Of a DNA stretch of 64,000 bases, positions 8,995-17,316 are shown in pieces (the stretch's first letter is position 1; every line of letters begins with the position of its first letter). The stretch comes from a candidate division TA06 bacterium (lineage in GTDB: Bacteria > Edwardsbacteria > AC1 > EtOH8), in contig JACRJI010000003.1 of NCBI GenBank assembly GCA_016235665.1, positions 224,061 to 288,060 on the forward strand, written 5' to 3'. The notes below the pieces were generated by a model. That model saw only the letters and a list, made by a program, of their open reading frames with translations, did no database searches and was not told where the DNA came from. The position numbers and the translations under genes were made by a program.

Positions 8995-9794
8995 CCGGAA
9001 AAAATGCCATCATATTCATTGACACCGAATCCGGTCTGGAAGGCCCCTGGCGGGAATATCTGGATTTTGCCGAGGGGATCAGCCAGATCACCAAGGTGCT
9101 GCACCGCTATAAGGTTCCGGCGGTATTCAATGCTTGCGGCAAGCTGTTGGAGATGCATCCCCAGCTTTTTGTGGAATTGGAAAAGCAGGGGCATGAGATC
9201 GCTTTGCATGGCTGGAAGCACGAAAACTTAAGAATGTTGGATGATAAATGGCTGGAGAAAGTACTGGCCCGCAGCCAGCAGGCCTACACTCAGACTCTGG
9301 GGCACAGCCCTTACGGCTTCCGGGCGCCCTGGCTGGATCACGATCAGCGATTGCTGGAATGGCTGAACAGGAAGGGATACCTTTGGGTCAGTCACCAACA
9401 CCTGTTCTTGCGGGAACGATTCTTCTCTCCGGCGGCCAGGCCCGAGATCCGGGCGGGTCAAAGAATGGCCGGATTGTGGGCCAGGTGGCAAGAAAGGAAT
9501 TTCCGCAAGCTTCCGCATCAGAACAAATACGGGTTAAAGGAACTTCCGCTAACCTCATCCATGGACGGGGAATTGCTGGGGCTGTTATCTCCCCTGCAGC
9601 CCTCTCCGGCCAAAGACATAGATTTTGCCGTCAATGCCTGGCACCAGCAGCTTTTGAGGGCGCCGGGCTTTTTTACCCTGAACCTTCACGACTGGCTGAT
9701 CTCCAGCGGCAACCGTCCGGATGTTCTGAATAAAATGACCTCCCTGCTGTTGTCTGAAAATTATAAAATAACCACCGCCCGGCAGATAGTTTAA
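8991..9794 (+). CDS. Polysaccharide deacetylase (NodB-fold)
   Basis: 267-residue carbohydrate esterase family 4-like protein. It shows the catalytic-base region 'IIFIDTESG' (Asp11), the metal-binding H-x3-H in 'ALHGWKHEN' (about residues 74-78) and 'GFRAPWLDHDQRLLEWL', the motif that lines the active site. It lacks a signal peptide, so it probably acts in the cytoplasm on a lipid- or nucleotide-linked sugar, removing an acyl group. The start is GTG 8991 in a GTGA overlap with the radical SAM gene. The odd 'DTE' in place of the usual 'DDG' is shared by cytoplasmic members of this superfamily. Exact substrate unknown. Confidence 0.8.
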   Translation: MTGKNAIIFIDTESGLEGPWREYLDFAEGISQITKVLHRYKVPAVFNACGKLLEMHPQLFVELEKQGHEIALHGWKHENLRMLDDKWLEKVLARSQQAYTQTLGHSPYGFRAPWLDHDQRLLEWLNRKGYLWVSHQHLFLRERFFSPAARPEIRAGQRMAGLWARWQERNFRKLPHQNKYGLKELPLTSSMDGELLGLLSPLQPSPAKDIDFAVNAWHQQLLRAPGFFTLNLHDWLISSGNRPDVLNKMTSLLLSENYKITTARQIV

Positions 9795-9803
9795 AAAAAA
9801 AGT

Positions 9804-10478
9804 ATGCTTTATCCCGAAGATAAAAATATTGACCTGAGCATCTCCATCGTCAGCTATAATGTCAAGCGGCTGCTAGGACTGTGCCTGGGGTCTATCAAGG
9901 CCCATACCAAGGGTATCAGCTACCAGGTGATAGTGGTGGACAACGGTTCGCGCGATGGTACGGTCGCGATGCTGGCCGAAAAGTTTCCCTGGGTCAAGGT
10001 GATAGCCAACCGCAAGAACCGGGGATTTGCCTCGGCCCAGAACATCGGCTTGGGGATGGGACGCGGACGTTATCTGTTTTCCCTGGACAGCGACACATAT
10101 ATAACCGAAGACACCTTCAGCGCTATGGTCCGGTTTATGGATCAGTTTCCCGATGCCGGGGCGGCCGGTGCAAAACTGCTGTCTCCCCAGGGTCTGCGCC
10201 AGTATTCGCGCCGCCGCTTTCCTCCGTCAATCTGGCCGGTGATATACCGGGGATCTATTTTAAAAAAAATAATTCCGCCCACCGCCCAGGTCCGCTATTA
10301 CGAGATGTCGGATGTGGTCCTGGCTTCGGAGACGGAGGTGGACTGGGTATATGGCGGGAACATCATCTTCCGGCGTCAGGCTCTGGAGCAGACAGGGCTT
10401 TTTGACGAGAGGTTTTTCATCTATTGCGAAGACATAGACATCAGCTACAGGATGCAGGAATATGGCTGGAGGCGTTAA
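9804..10478 (+). CDS. Glycosyltransferase family 2, N-terminal part of an interrupted gene
   Basis: 224 residues covering a complete GT-A domain of the rhamnosyltransferase-like GT2 group: 'LSISIVSYNVKRLL', 'IVVDNGSRDGT', 'ANRKNRGFASAQNIG', 'SLDSDTYI', 'VYGGNIIFRR' and 'FFIYCEDIDISYRMQEYGW'. The frame stops at TAA 10476-10478 and then continues in the same frame, at the point where family members normally read W-R-x-[YF]-x-P. The stop therefore looks like a Tyr-to-stop substitution or a sequence error, and 9804-11198 was probably one protein of about 465 residues with two GT2 domains. The truncated product could still be active, since the catalytic motifs are intact. Confidence 0.7.
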   Translation: MLYPEDKNIDLSISIVSYNVKRLLGLCLGSIKAHTKGISYQVIVVDNGSRDGTVAMLAEKFPWVKVIANRKNRGFASAQNIGLGMGRGRYLFSLDSDTYITEDTFSAMVRFMDQFPDAGAAGAKLLSPQGLRQYSRRRFPPSIWPVIYRGSILKKIIPPTAQVRYYEMSDVVLASETEVDWVYGGNIIFRRQALEQTGLFDERFFIYCEDIDISYRMQEYGWRR

Positions 10479-10481
10479 TTT

Positions 10482-11198
10482 GTGCCAGATGCCAGCATCT
10501 ACCATTACGGGCAGCAGGGCACCCAGCAAATCAAAGTCCGTTCCTATCTGAGGCATGTGATAAGTTACCTGAAATTATTTCACAAGTATCACTGGCGGTT
10601 GGACGAACGTTACCAGGCCAGTTTCAAGCGCCCTTACAGCGTCAGCCGTTTGACTTTGGTGCTAGCCGCGCATAACCAAAAATGCCTGCTGGATGAGTGT
10701 CTTAAGTCCATATATGACGATCCGCCGAAGATGCCTTACAATGTATTGGTGGTGGATGATGCCAGCAATGACGGCAGCCTGGAGATGCTTAAGGAAAAAT
10801 ACCCCCAGGTCTTGTGGATTGCCAATCAAAGCCCCAAAGGGTACTGGTTTGCGGTAAATCAAGCGTTGCAGATGACAGAATCCGAGTATCTGGCTTTGGT
10901 GCCGCTGCGTCCGGAAGCTATCTTTGGTCAATTCCAGAAGCTACACGATTTTTTGGAACAACGGCCTAAAGCCGCGCTGGCCGGCCTGGTTACCGGGAAA
11001 AGCTGGCAGAAAAAAGACGGCATCAGTAAATGTTCTGAAAGAAAGATGTTTCTGGAAAATAGCATGATGTTCCGCCGGCGGGTGATAGATAAATCAGGAA
11101 TCCCCAATGAAAGAACAGCAATGACTGACAGGGAATTTAAATGGTGTGCCGACCTGCGCCGGGCCGGCTGGGGAGTTTACTACCTGCTAACAGCATAA
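10482..11198 (+). CDS. Glycosyltransferase family 2-like, C-terminal part of the interrupted gene
   Basis: 238 residues from GTG 10482, in the same frame as the upstream GT2 domain and separated from it only by TAA and one TTT codon. The first residues ('PDASIYHYGQQGTQ') complete the end of the upstream domain. From about residue 55 a second GT2-like domain begins ('RLTLVLAAHNQKCLLDECL', 'VLVVDDASNDGS', 'ANQSPKGYWFAVNQ'). This second domain has lost the clear D-x-D site ('ALVPLRPEA' where one expects it), so it may be non-catalytic and serve binding or dimerisation. If the stop is real, the downstream part may be poorly expressed. It is followed 23 bp later by the GT2-GT4 fusion gene. Confidence 0.6.
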   Translation: MPDASIYHYGQQGTQQIKVRSYLRHVISYLKLFHKYHWRLDERYQASFKRPYSVSRLTLVLAAHNQKCLLDECLKSIYDDPPKMPYNVLVVDDASNDGSLEMLKEKYPQVLWIANQSPKGYWFAVNQALQMTESEYLALVPLRPEAIFGQFQKLHDFLEQRPKAALAGLVTGKSWQKKDGISKCSERKMFLENSMMFRRRVIDKSGIPNERTAMTDREFKWCADLRRAGWGVYYLLTA

Positions 11199-11221
11199 AA
11201 ATCAACTTTATTGCTTGTAAA

Positions 11222-13171
11222 ATGACAGACCAACCGTTAATATCAATATCGCTTATCTCTCATAGCGAGGTGAATCATCTTAAAATACTCCTTCCTTCGC
11301 TGCTGGAATCCCTGCAGGGGGTAGACCACGAGATTTTACTGGTGGACAATTGTTCCCGGGACGATACGGTAAATTATGTCAGCCAGAATTACCCACTGAT
11401 AAAAATCACCGTAAACTGCCAGTCCAGGGGATATGGAGCCAATCACAACCTTAATATCAAGCGGGCCCGGGGCGCTTATATTATGGTGCTGAATGCCGAT
11501 CTTAAGTTTGAGAAGAACACAGTTAAGGACATGGTCTCTTTCATGGAAAGCAACCCGGATTGCGGGGTCAGCACCTGCCGGTTGATGAACTGGGGCGACA
11601 ACAATATTCAGCATAACTGCCGGACATTTCCCACCCTGGTAGATATCTGGGCCCGGAGGTTTCCCTTTAAGAACAAAAGGCTGCATGCTATAGCCGACCG
11701 CCATGAGATGCTTCAGCATGACTACCACCAAAACTTTGAGACCGACTGGTTTCAGGGTTCTTTCATGTTCTTCCGGCGCGAGGCCCTGGAACAGGTCAGC
11801 GGCTTTGACGAGAAGTTCTTTTTGTATTTTGACGATGTGGACATTTGCCGCAGGATCCATATGGCTGGCTGGAAAGTATTGTATAACAGCAGGGTTTTTG
11901 CCCACCATCGTTTCCACCGCCAGAGCGCCAATCCGTTGAATCGTTTGTTCCGGGTGCACCTGAACAGCATGGTAAGCTATTTTCAAAAATACGGCTGGAA
12001 ATTCTGGCCTCAGCCGGAAGCGGACCATTCAGCCATCCAGCCGGAGAAAAAAGAACCGAAGGTCGCCATCGTTCACGACTATCTTACCCAGTATGGGGGG
12101 GCGGAAAGGGTGCTGGAGATGCTGCTGAAGATCTATCCCCGGGCCGACCTGTATACCCTGGTCCGGCAGAAAGGGGATGGGCTGCTGGAGGACCATCTGA
12201 ACATTGACCGGGCCAAAACTTCCTTCGTTCAAAGCCTGCCCGGCTCTCCCTGGGGGCAGTTCCGCGAATACCTGGGATTTATGCCGGTGGCGGTGGAGAG
12301 TTTTGATTTTACCGGATATGACATCCTGATCTCCAGTTCCAGCGCCTGGGCCAAAGGGGCCATCACCGATCCCCGGACCTGGCATCTTTGCTACTTGCAC
12401 AGCCCCATGCGTTTCGTCTGGGATTGGTACCATCAGACCCTAAAAGAATATGCCTGGCCCCTAAGGCTGCTGCTTAAATATATGCTCAGCAATATCCGGC
12501 GCTGGGACGTGATGAGTTCCCAGCGTCCCGACCTGATCGTAGCCAATTCCCGGGAGGTTCAAAAGCGGATATCAAAGTACTACCGGAGGGATTCCATAGT
12601 GCTTCACCCAGCGGTGGATACCGAATTCTTTCTCCCTCAAAACGACGGGGGCGGCAGCGACTACTATCTGGTGGTCTCCAGGCTAAAGCCATATAAGAGG
12701 GTGGACCTGGCGGTGCAGGCCTTCAATCTGACCGGCCGTTCTTTGGTGGTGGTGGGAGACGGTTCCGAGATGAAACGATTAAAAAAAATGGCCCTGCCCA
12801 ACGTCCGGTTTACCGGCAAGGTTTCCGACCGCCAGCTGCTGGATTATTACCAGAACTGCCGGGCCCTGATATTTCCCACCCTGGAAGATTTCGGGCTGAC
12901 CCCCCTGGAGGCACAGTGCTGCGGAAAACCGGTGATAGCATACGGACGGGGCGGCGCTCTGGAAACGGTGGTGGATGGCCGGACCGGAATATTTTTCAGC
13001 CGGCAAACAGTGGAGTCTTTGATAGCAGCCGTCAACCGTTTTGAAAAAACGGAATTTAACAGGGAACAAATTAGAAAACATGCCCTGAGTTTCAACCAGG
13101 AATATTTCATCCGGCAGCTAAAAACAATAGTGGATGTTGAATACGCAAAGTTCCGGGAGGGCAGGCCATGA
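11222..13171 (+). CDS. Two-domain glycosyltransferase, GT2 fused to GT4
   Basis: About 649 residues. Residues 1-290 form a GT-A family 2 domain ('LISISLISHSEVNHL', 'LLVDNCSRDDT', 'VLNADLKF', 'FFLYFDDVDICRRIHMAGW'). Residues 300-640 form a GT-B family 4 domain beginning 'KVAIVHDYLTQYGGAERVLE', with 'LIVANSREVQKRI', 'VVSRLKPYKRVDLAVQAF' and 'FPTLEDFGLTPLEAQCCG'. The second half resembles WbaZ/mannosyltransferase-type enzymes. One polypeptide probably adds two consecutive sugars. ATG 11222 is preferred over the upstream in-frame ATG 11141, which lies inside the previous gene. A 4-bp overlap joins it to the phosphotransferase gene. Confidence 0.85.
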   Translation: MTDQPLISISLISHSEVNHLKILLPSLLESLQGVDHEILLVDNCSRDDTVNYVSQNYPLIKITVNCQSRGYGANHNLNIKRARGAYIMVLNADLKFEKNTVKDMVSFMESNPDCGVSTCRLMNWGDNNIQHNCRTFPTLVDIWARRFPFKNKRLHAIADRHEMLQHDYHQNFETDWFQGSFMFFRREALEQVSGFDEKFFLYFDDVDICRRIHMAGWKVLYNSRVFAHHRFHRQSANPLNRLFRVHLNSMVSYFQKYGWKFWPQPEADHSAIQPEKKEPKVAIVHDYLTQYGGAERVLEMLLKIYPRADLYTLVRQKGDGLLEDHLNIDRAKTSFVQSLPGSPWGQFREYLGFMPVAVESFDFTGYDILISSSSAWAKGAITDPRTWHLCYLHSPMRFVWDWYHQTLKEYAWPLRLLLKYMLSNIRRWDVMSSQRPDLIVANSREVQKRISKYYRRDSIVLHPAVDTEFFLPQNDGGGSDYYLVVSRLKPYKRVDLAVQAFNLTGRSLVVVGDGSEMKRLKKMALPNVRFTGKVSDRQLLDYYQNCRALIFPTLEDFGLTPLEAQCCGKPVIAYGRGGALETVVDGRTGIFFSRQTVESLIAAVNRFEKTEFNREQIRKHALSFNQEYFIRQLKTIVDVEYAKFREGRP

Positions 13172-14583
13172 ACTTAAGAAAAAACTGGGGGGAAGTATTT
13201 CCGGCCCTGGCTTTGTTGACCGACTGCCTGGCGGCCTGGCTTTCGGCTGGCCTGACCCAGTGGATCTGGTTTGAGCTGCTGCCATTTGCCAAGTCGGGCC
13301 GGGCCTCAGTGCCAGAGTTGAAATTGTGGGTCCTGCTGGCCTATGTGTTTTGGCTGGCTCTGATCGGCAGCTACCGCCGGGTGGGAAAGCAACCGCGATC
13401 GGAACAAGTGCTGGACCTTTTAAAGGCAGCCCTCTATAGTCTGATTGCGCTGATCACCATTGTCTTCGTATTCAAGGGGTACCACTATTCCAGGGGTTAC
13501 ATCGTTCTGTATTTTATAATTACGCCGGTATTTCTGTCCCTAAGCCGGTTGCTGCTGTTCAATTTGAATGTTGACCGGATGCAGAAAGGCTGGGGGGTAA
13601 AGAATGCGGTGATCGTGGGCAGCGGCCGTTCCGCCAAGGCGATCCTGGATCATTTGATAATCAATCATGCCTTGGGGTATAGGATAGTAGGTTTTTTAGT
13701 GGAAGCACCCAAGGACCTGAGTTTCAGCTATTGCGGGATAAAGGCCCTGGGCCTTTACTCGGAATGTCATCAAGCCCTGGCCAGGCAGGAAGTGGAGGAA
13801 GTATTCATTCCCGATCTCTCCCGCCATTTGGCCGATTACAGCCAGGTTCTTGACTACTGCCGCAGCCATAAGATAGAAGTGCGGATCGTATCCCACCGCA
13901 CCGACCTGTTGGCCCGGGTGGCCGGAATCTATGATATGGCCGGAATATCCTTGTTCCGGGCGCATCACCAGACGGTCCAGAAGTCCTACCGGGTCTTCAA
14001 GCGATTAGTGGATGTCCTGGGTTCCGGTTTAGGTCTGTTGCTGCTTTCGCCGGTATTCGGGCTGTCGGCTGTGCTAATAAAGCAGGATTCTCCCGGTCCG
14101 GTATTCTTCCGGCAGACCAGGCTGGGTGAGGGCGGCCGGGAGTTCAAACTTTACAAGTTCCGCACCATGTTCCTGGGGGCAGAAAAAAACAAGCACCGGC
14201 TGATGGAGCAGAACGAAGCCGACGGTCCGATCTTTAAGATCCGCAACGATCCCCGGATCACTCCGGTGGGGCGCTGGCTGCGGCGCTTAAGCTTGGATGA
14301 ATTGCCCCAGCTGATCAACGTATTCCTGGGAGAGATGAGCCTGGTGGGTCCCCGTCCTCCCCTGCCGGCCGAAGTATCCCAGTATAAGGAGTGGCACAAA
14401 AGGCGCCTGGAAGGCCCCCAGGGCATGACCGGCTTATGGCAGGTTTCGGGGCGCAGTGAACTATCCTTTGAAGAGATGGTGCTTCTGGATATATATTATC
14501 TGGAGCACGGGTCCCCTGTTCTGGATATTGAAATACTTTTCAAAACACTGCCGGCAGTGATCCTGGGCGGGGGGGCATACTAG
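13168..14583 (+). CDS. Polyprenyl-phosphate sugar-1-phosphate transferase (WbaP/WcaJ type)
   Basis: 471-residue polyprenyl glycosylphosphotransferase that starts repeat-unit synthesis by moving a sugar-1-phosphate from a nucleotide donor to undecaprenyl phosphate. The N-terminus has four to five hydrophobic segments, then a Rossmann-like domain ('NAVIVGSGRSAKAILDHL'), a re-entrant hydrophobic helix ('GSGLGLLLLSPVFGLSAVL') and the catalytic domain with 'KLYKFRTM', 'LRRLSLDELPQLINV' and 'MSLVGPRPPLP'. All core motifs of the Bac_transf family are present. It is the last gene of the operon, starting in an ATGA overlap. It supports the view that the whole cluster makes one lipid-linked surface polysaccharide. 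Confidence 0.92.
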   Translation: MNLRKNWGEVFPALALLTDCLAAWLSAGLTQWIWFELLPFAKSGRASVPELKLWVLLAYVFWLALIGSYRRVGKQPRSEQVLDLLKAALYSLIALITIVFVFKGYHYSRGYIVLYFIITPVFLSLSRLLLFNLNVDRMQKGWGVKNAVIVGSGRSAKAILDHLIINHALGYRIVGFLVEAPKDLSFSYCGIKALGLYSECHQALARQEVEEVFIPDLSRHLADYSQVLDYCRSHKIEVRIVSHRTDLLARVAGIYDMAGISLFRAHHQTVQKSYRVFKRLVDVLGSGLGLLLLSPVFGLSAVLIKQDSPGPVFFRQTRLGEGGREFKLYKFRTMFLGAEKNKHRLMEQNEADGPIFKIRNDPRITPVGRWLRRLSLDELPQLINVFLGEMSLVGPRPPLPAEVSQYKEWHKRRLEGPQGMTGLWQVSGRSELSFEEMVLLDIYYLEHGSPVLDIEILFKTLPAVILGGGAY

Positions 14584-14625
14584 TTTGATAACGGTCAATT
14601 TGTAACAGATCGTAAGGGCCTATAA

Positions 14626-15834
14626 ATGGCAAATGCCGATAAACCAAAGCTGTCTCCAAATGTGATCCGGCTGGGCTGGGTCAGCCTGCTGACGGACATT
14701 TCCTCGGAAATGCTGTATCCCTTGGTGCCGATATTCCTGACCACAGTGCTGGGGGCGCCGATGGCGGCCCTGGGCCTGATGGAGGGCCTGGCCGAGAGCG
14801 TTTCCAATGTCCTCAAGATCTTCTCCGGCTGGTGGTCGGATCAGGCCGGCAAACGAAGGCCCTTCGTGATCGGGGGGTACTCCCTGTCGGCCTTCTCTAA
14901 ACCGCTGCTGGTCTTTGCCCAGTTCCTGGGCTGGCCCTTCGTGCTGGCCATGCGCATCCTGGACCGCACCGGAAAGGGATTAAGGACCTCGGCCCGTGAC
15001 GCCCTGATCGCCGATTACACCCCGGAATCGCAGAGGGGCAAGGCTTTTGGACTGCACCGGGCCATGGATTCCCTAGGGGCGGTGCTGGGACCGCTGGCCG
15101 CCCTGTTCTTCATGAGCAAAATGACCTCCACCGATCCGGCCGCCCAGGCCCTGTCGTATCGACAGGTCTTTCTCTGGGCCTTCGTCCCGGCTGTGCTGGG
15201 GGTAGCGCTGTTGCTCCTGGTAAAGGAGAAGCCGTTTACCGCCCGGTATAAAAAGCCCCGTTTCGGATGGAAGTCGTTCAACCGGGATTTCAAGATATTC
15301 ATCTTCATCAACCTGATCTTTGCCATCGGCAATTCGTCGGATGTCTTTCTGATCATCCGGGCCAAGGACCTTTTTGCCGGGACAGCAAACGCCGTGGTGA
15401 CGGTCATTCTGGCATACGTGCTCTACAATCTGACCTATTCCCTGGGGTCCTACCCCGCCGGACTGCTGGCCGACCGGTTCGGCTCCAGAAAGGTCTACAC
15501 TTTCGGGCTGTTGCTGTTCAGTCTGGTATATCTGGGATTCGCCTTCAACAATCATCCTGCCATGGTCTGGGTCTTGTTCGCGGTCTATGGTTTCTACACC
15601 GCCTTCACCGACGGGGTGGGAAAGGCCTATGCCTCCAAGCTGGTGCCGGAAGATCTGCGAGCCACCGGGATGGGAGTGTACCACATGTCCTCCGGGCTGG
15701 CCACTTTCGCCGCCAGCGCCGCCGCCGGGTTGCTGTGGCAGGTTTTTGGATTCAGGGCAGCATTTCTCTATGGAGCGGGAGCCGCCCTGCTGGCGGTGGT
15801 ACTGTTTGTATTTTTAGTTAAGGGGAAAAAGTAA
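14626..15834 (+). CDS. MFS transporter
   Basis: 402-residue major facilitator with about twelve transmembrane helices. It belongs to the group with the N-terminal 'SLLTDISSEMLYPLVPIF' motif and the loop 'RILDRTGKGLRTSARDALI', and has the second-half motif-A-like 'GLLADRFGSRKV'. Substrate unknown; members are often annotated as drug or sugar efflux pumps. It follows the polysaccharide operon by 42 bp and precedes lolD by 1 bp, so it may be cotranscribed with either. The start ATG 14626 has a modest AAGGG sequence upstream. Confidence 0.8.
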   Translation: MANADKPKLSPNVIRLGWVSLLTDISSEMLYPLVPIFLTTVLGAPMAALGLMEGLAESVSNVLKIFSGWWSDQAGKRRPFVIGGYSLSAFSKPLLVFAQFLGWPFVLAMRILDRTGKGLRTSARDALIADYTPESQRGKAFGLHRAMDSLGAVLGPLAALFFMSKMTSTDPAAQALSYRQVFLWAFVPAVLGVALLLLVKEKPFTARYKKPRFGWKSFNRDFKIFIFINLIFAIGNSSDVFLIIRAKDLFAGTANAVVTVILAYVLYNLTYSLGSYPAGLLADRFGSRKVYTFGLLLFSLVYLGFAFNNHPAMVWVLFAVYGFYTAFTDGVGKAYASKLVPEDLRATGMGVYHMSSGLATFAASAAAGLLWQVFGFRAAFLYGAGAALLAVVLFVFLVKGKK

Positions 15835-15835
15835 A

Positions 15836-16513
15836 ATGACCGCAGTCATAGAGGCTGTAAATGTCGGCCGAACATTCAAGGCTCCCAAAGGGGCCATTAA
15901 GGTCTTGTCAGAAGTTACCCTGTCCATAGGAAAAGGCCAGACCATAGCCATCACCGGGGCATCCGGTTCCGGCAAATCAACCCTATTGCAGATACTAGGC
16001 TGCCTGGACCGGCCCACCGCCGGCCAGGTGATGATCGAAGGCCAGGACACGTCCGATCTTTCGGACCATGAATTGGCGTCTCTGCGGAACAAAAGCATGG
16101 GTTTCGTTTTCCAGTTCCATCATCTGCTGCCGGAATTCTGCGCCTGGGAGAATGTGGCCATGCCGCTGCTGGTGAGGGGCCAGTCCCTGACCCAGGCCGA
16201 GGAAGCAAGCCGGAAGATACTTGGCAGTCTTGGATTGGAGGATCGGGCCGAACACAAGCCCAGTGAACTTTCGGGCGGAGAACAGCAGCGGGTGGCTATC
16301 GCCCGGGCCGTGGTCACCAATCCCTTAGTGCTGCTGGCCGACGAGCCCACCGGCAACCTGGACCGGGCCACGGGCCAGAACGTGGCCCAGCTTTTATGGG
16401 AGCTCAACCAAAACACCGGCATAGCGCTGGTGATCGTCACCCACAATCAGGAAATAGCCCAAAGGGCGCAACTCACACTGGAATTAAAGGACGGAAAACT
16501 GTGGACCAGATAA
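15836..16513 (+). CDS. lolD: ABC transporter ATP-binding protein, LolD/MacB type
   Basis: 225-residue ATPase of the lipoprotein-release/MacB family. It shows Walker A 'GASGSGKST' (about residue 43), Q-loop 'GFVFQFHHLLPEF', signature 'LSGGEQQRVAIARA', Walker B 'VLLADEPTGNLD' and the switch His in 'VIVTHNQEIA'. LolD drives transfer of lipoproteins from inner membrane to LolA in Gram-negative cells. No LolC/E permease gene is adjacent in this window, so the partner must be elsewhere, and a MacB-like or other role remains possible. The ATG lies 1 bp after the MFS stop; the 3' end overlaps lptB by 13 bp. Confidence 0.8.
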   Translation: MTAVIEAVNVGRTFKAPKGAIKVLSEVTLSIGKGQTIAITGASGSGKSTLLQILGCLDRPTAGQVMIEGQDTSDLSDHELASLRNKSMGFVFQFHHLLPEFCAWENVAMPLLVRGQSLTQAEEASRKILGSLGLEDRAEHKPSELSGGEQQRVAIARAVVTNPLVLLADEPTGNLDRATGQNVAQLLWELNQNTGIALVIVTHNQEIAQRAQLTLELKDGKLWTR

Positions 16514-17241
16514 AAGAACGGCAGACCCTGAGAACAGAGGGAATATTTAAAAGCTACAAAAAGCACCGGGCGGTAAACGGGATCTCCCTTGAAGTAAAGC
16601 AGGGCGAGGTGGTCGGCTTGCTTGGGCCCAACGGGGCCGGCAAGACCACCACCTTCAACATCATCACCGGTCTTTTGAAACCTGATTCCGGCAAGGTGCT
16701 TTTAGACCAGACCGAGATCACCGGCCTGCCCATGTACCAAAGGGCTAGGCTGGGGCTGGGTTACCTGACCCAGGAGGCTTCGGTCTTTAGGAAACTTTCG
16801 GTGGAGGACAACATCATGGCCATCCTGGAGATGATGCCGCTGAACAAGGAGCAGCGCCAGGAACGATTGAAATCACTGCTGAGCGAACTCAACATAGATC
16901 ATCTGGCCAAGAAGAAGGCCTATGCCATCTCCGGCGGCGAGCGGAGGCGGGTGGAGGTGACCCGGGCCCTGGTCACCAATCCCTCCTTCCTGCTTTTGGA
17001 CGAGCCCTTTACCGGGATCGATCCCATCGCCCGGGCCGACATCCAGCAGGTGGTGGTCAAGCTTAAGGACCGGGGGATCGGGGTACTGATCACCGACCAC
17101 AATGTGCGGGAGACTCTGGAGATCACCGACCGGGCCTATGTGATCTATGAAGGCAAAGTTTTTGCCGCCGGCACCCCCCAGGAGATAGTGGACCACTCCG
17201 GGGCCCGGGAGAAATTTTTGGGAGAGAAGTTCACCCTGTGA
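16501..17241 (+). CDS. lptB: LPS export ABC transporter ATP-binding protein LptB
   Basis: About 246 residues from GTG 16501, the start that fits the family length; longer in-frame starts lie inside lolD. Motifs: Walker A 'GPNGAGKTT', 'GLGYLTQEASVFRKLSVEDN' (typical LptB Q-loop region), signature 'ISGGERRRVEVTRAL', Walker B 'FLLLDEPFTGIDPIARAD' and 'VLITDHNVRETLEI'. These match LptB closely. LptB with LptFG extracts LPS from the inner membrane for transport to the surface. It overlaps lolD by 13 bp. Together with the polysaccharide operon upstream it supports an LPS-bearing outer membrane. Confidence 0.9.
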   Translation: MDQIKERQTLRTEGIFKSYKKHRAVNGISLEVKQGEVVGLLGPNGAGKTTTFNIITGLLKPDSGKVLLDQTEITGLPMYQRARLGLGYLTQEASVFRKLSVEDNIMAILEMMPLNKEQRQERLKSLLSELNIDHLAKKKAYAISGGERRRVEVTRALVTNPSFLLLDEPFTGIDPIARADIQQVVVKLKDRGIGVLITDHNVRETLEITDRAYVIYEGKVFAAGTPQEIVDHSGAREKFLGEKFTL

Positions 17242-17316
17242 GTCCCGCCGGCAAATGATCGTCAGATCCCCAAACATCAAACAAATATTTCAACAGGACA
17301 TTAACAAAACGCATTT

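Noticed and set aside
16501-17241. LptB gene start at ATG 16396
   Set aside because: Would place 35 residues inside lolD in another frame with no family similarity; GTG 16501 gives normal LptB length.
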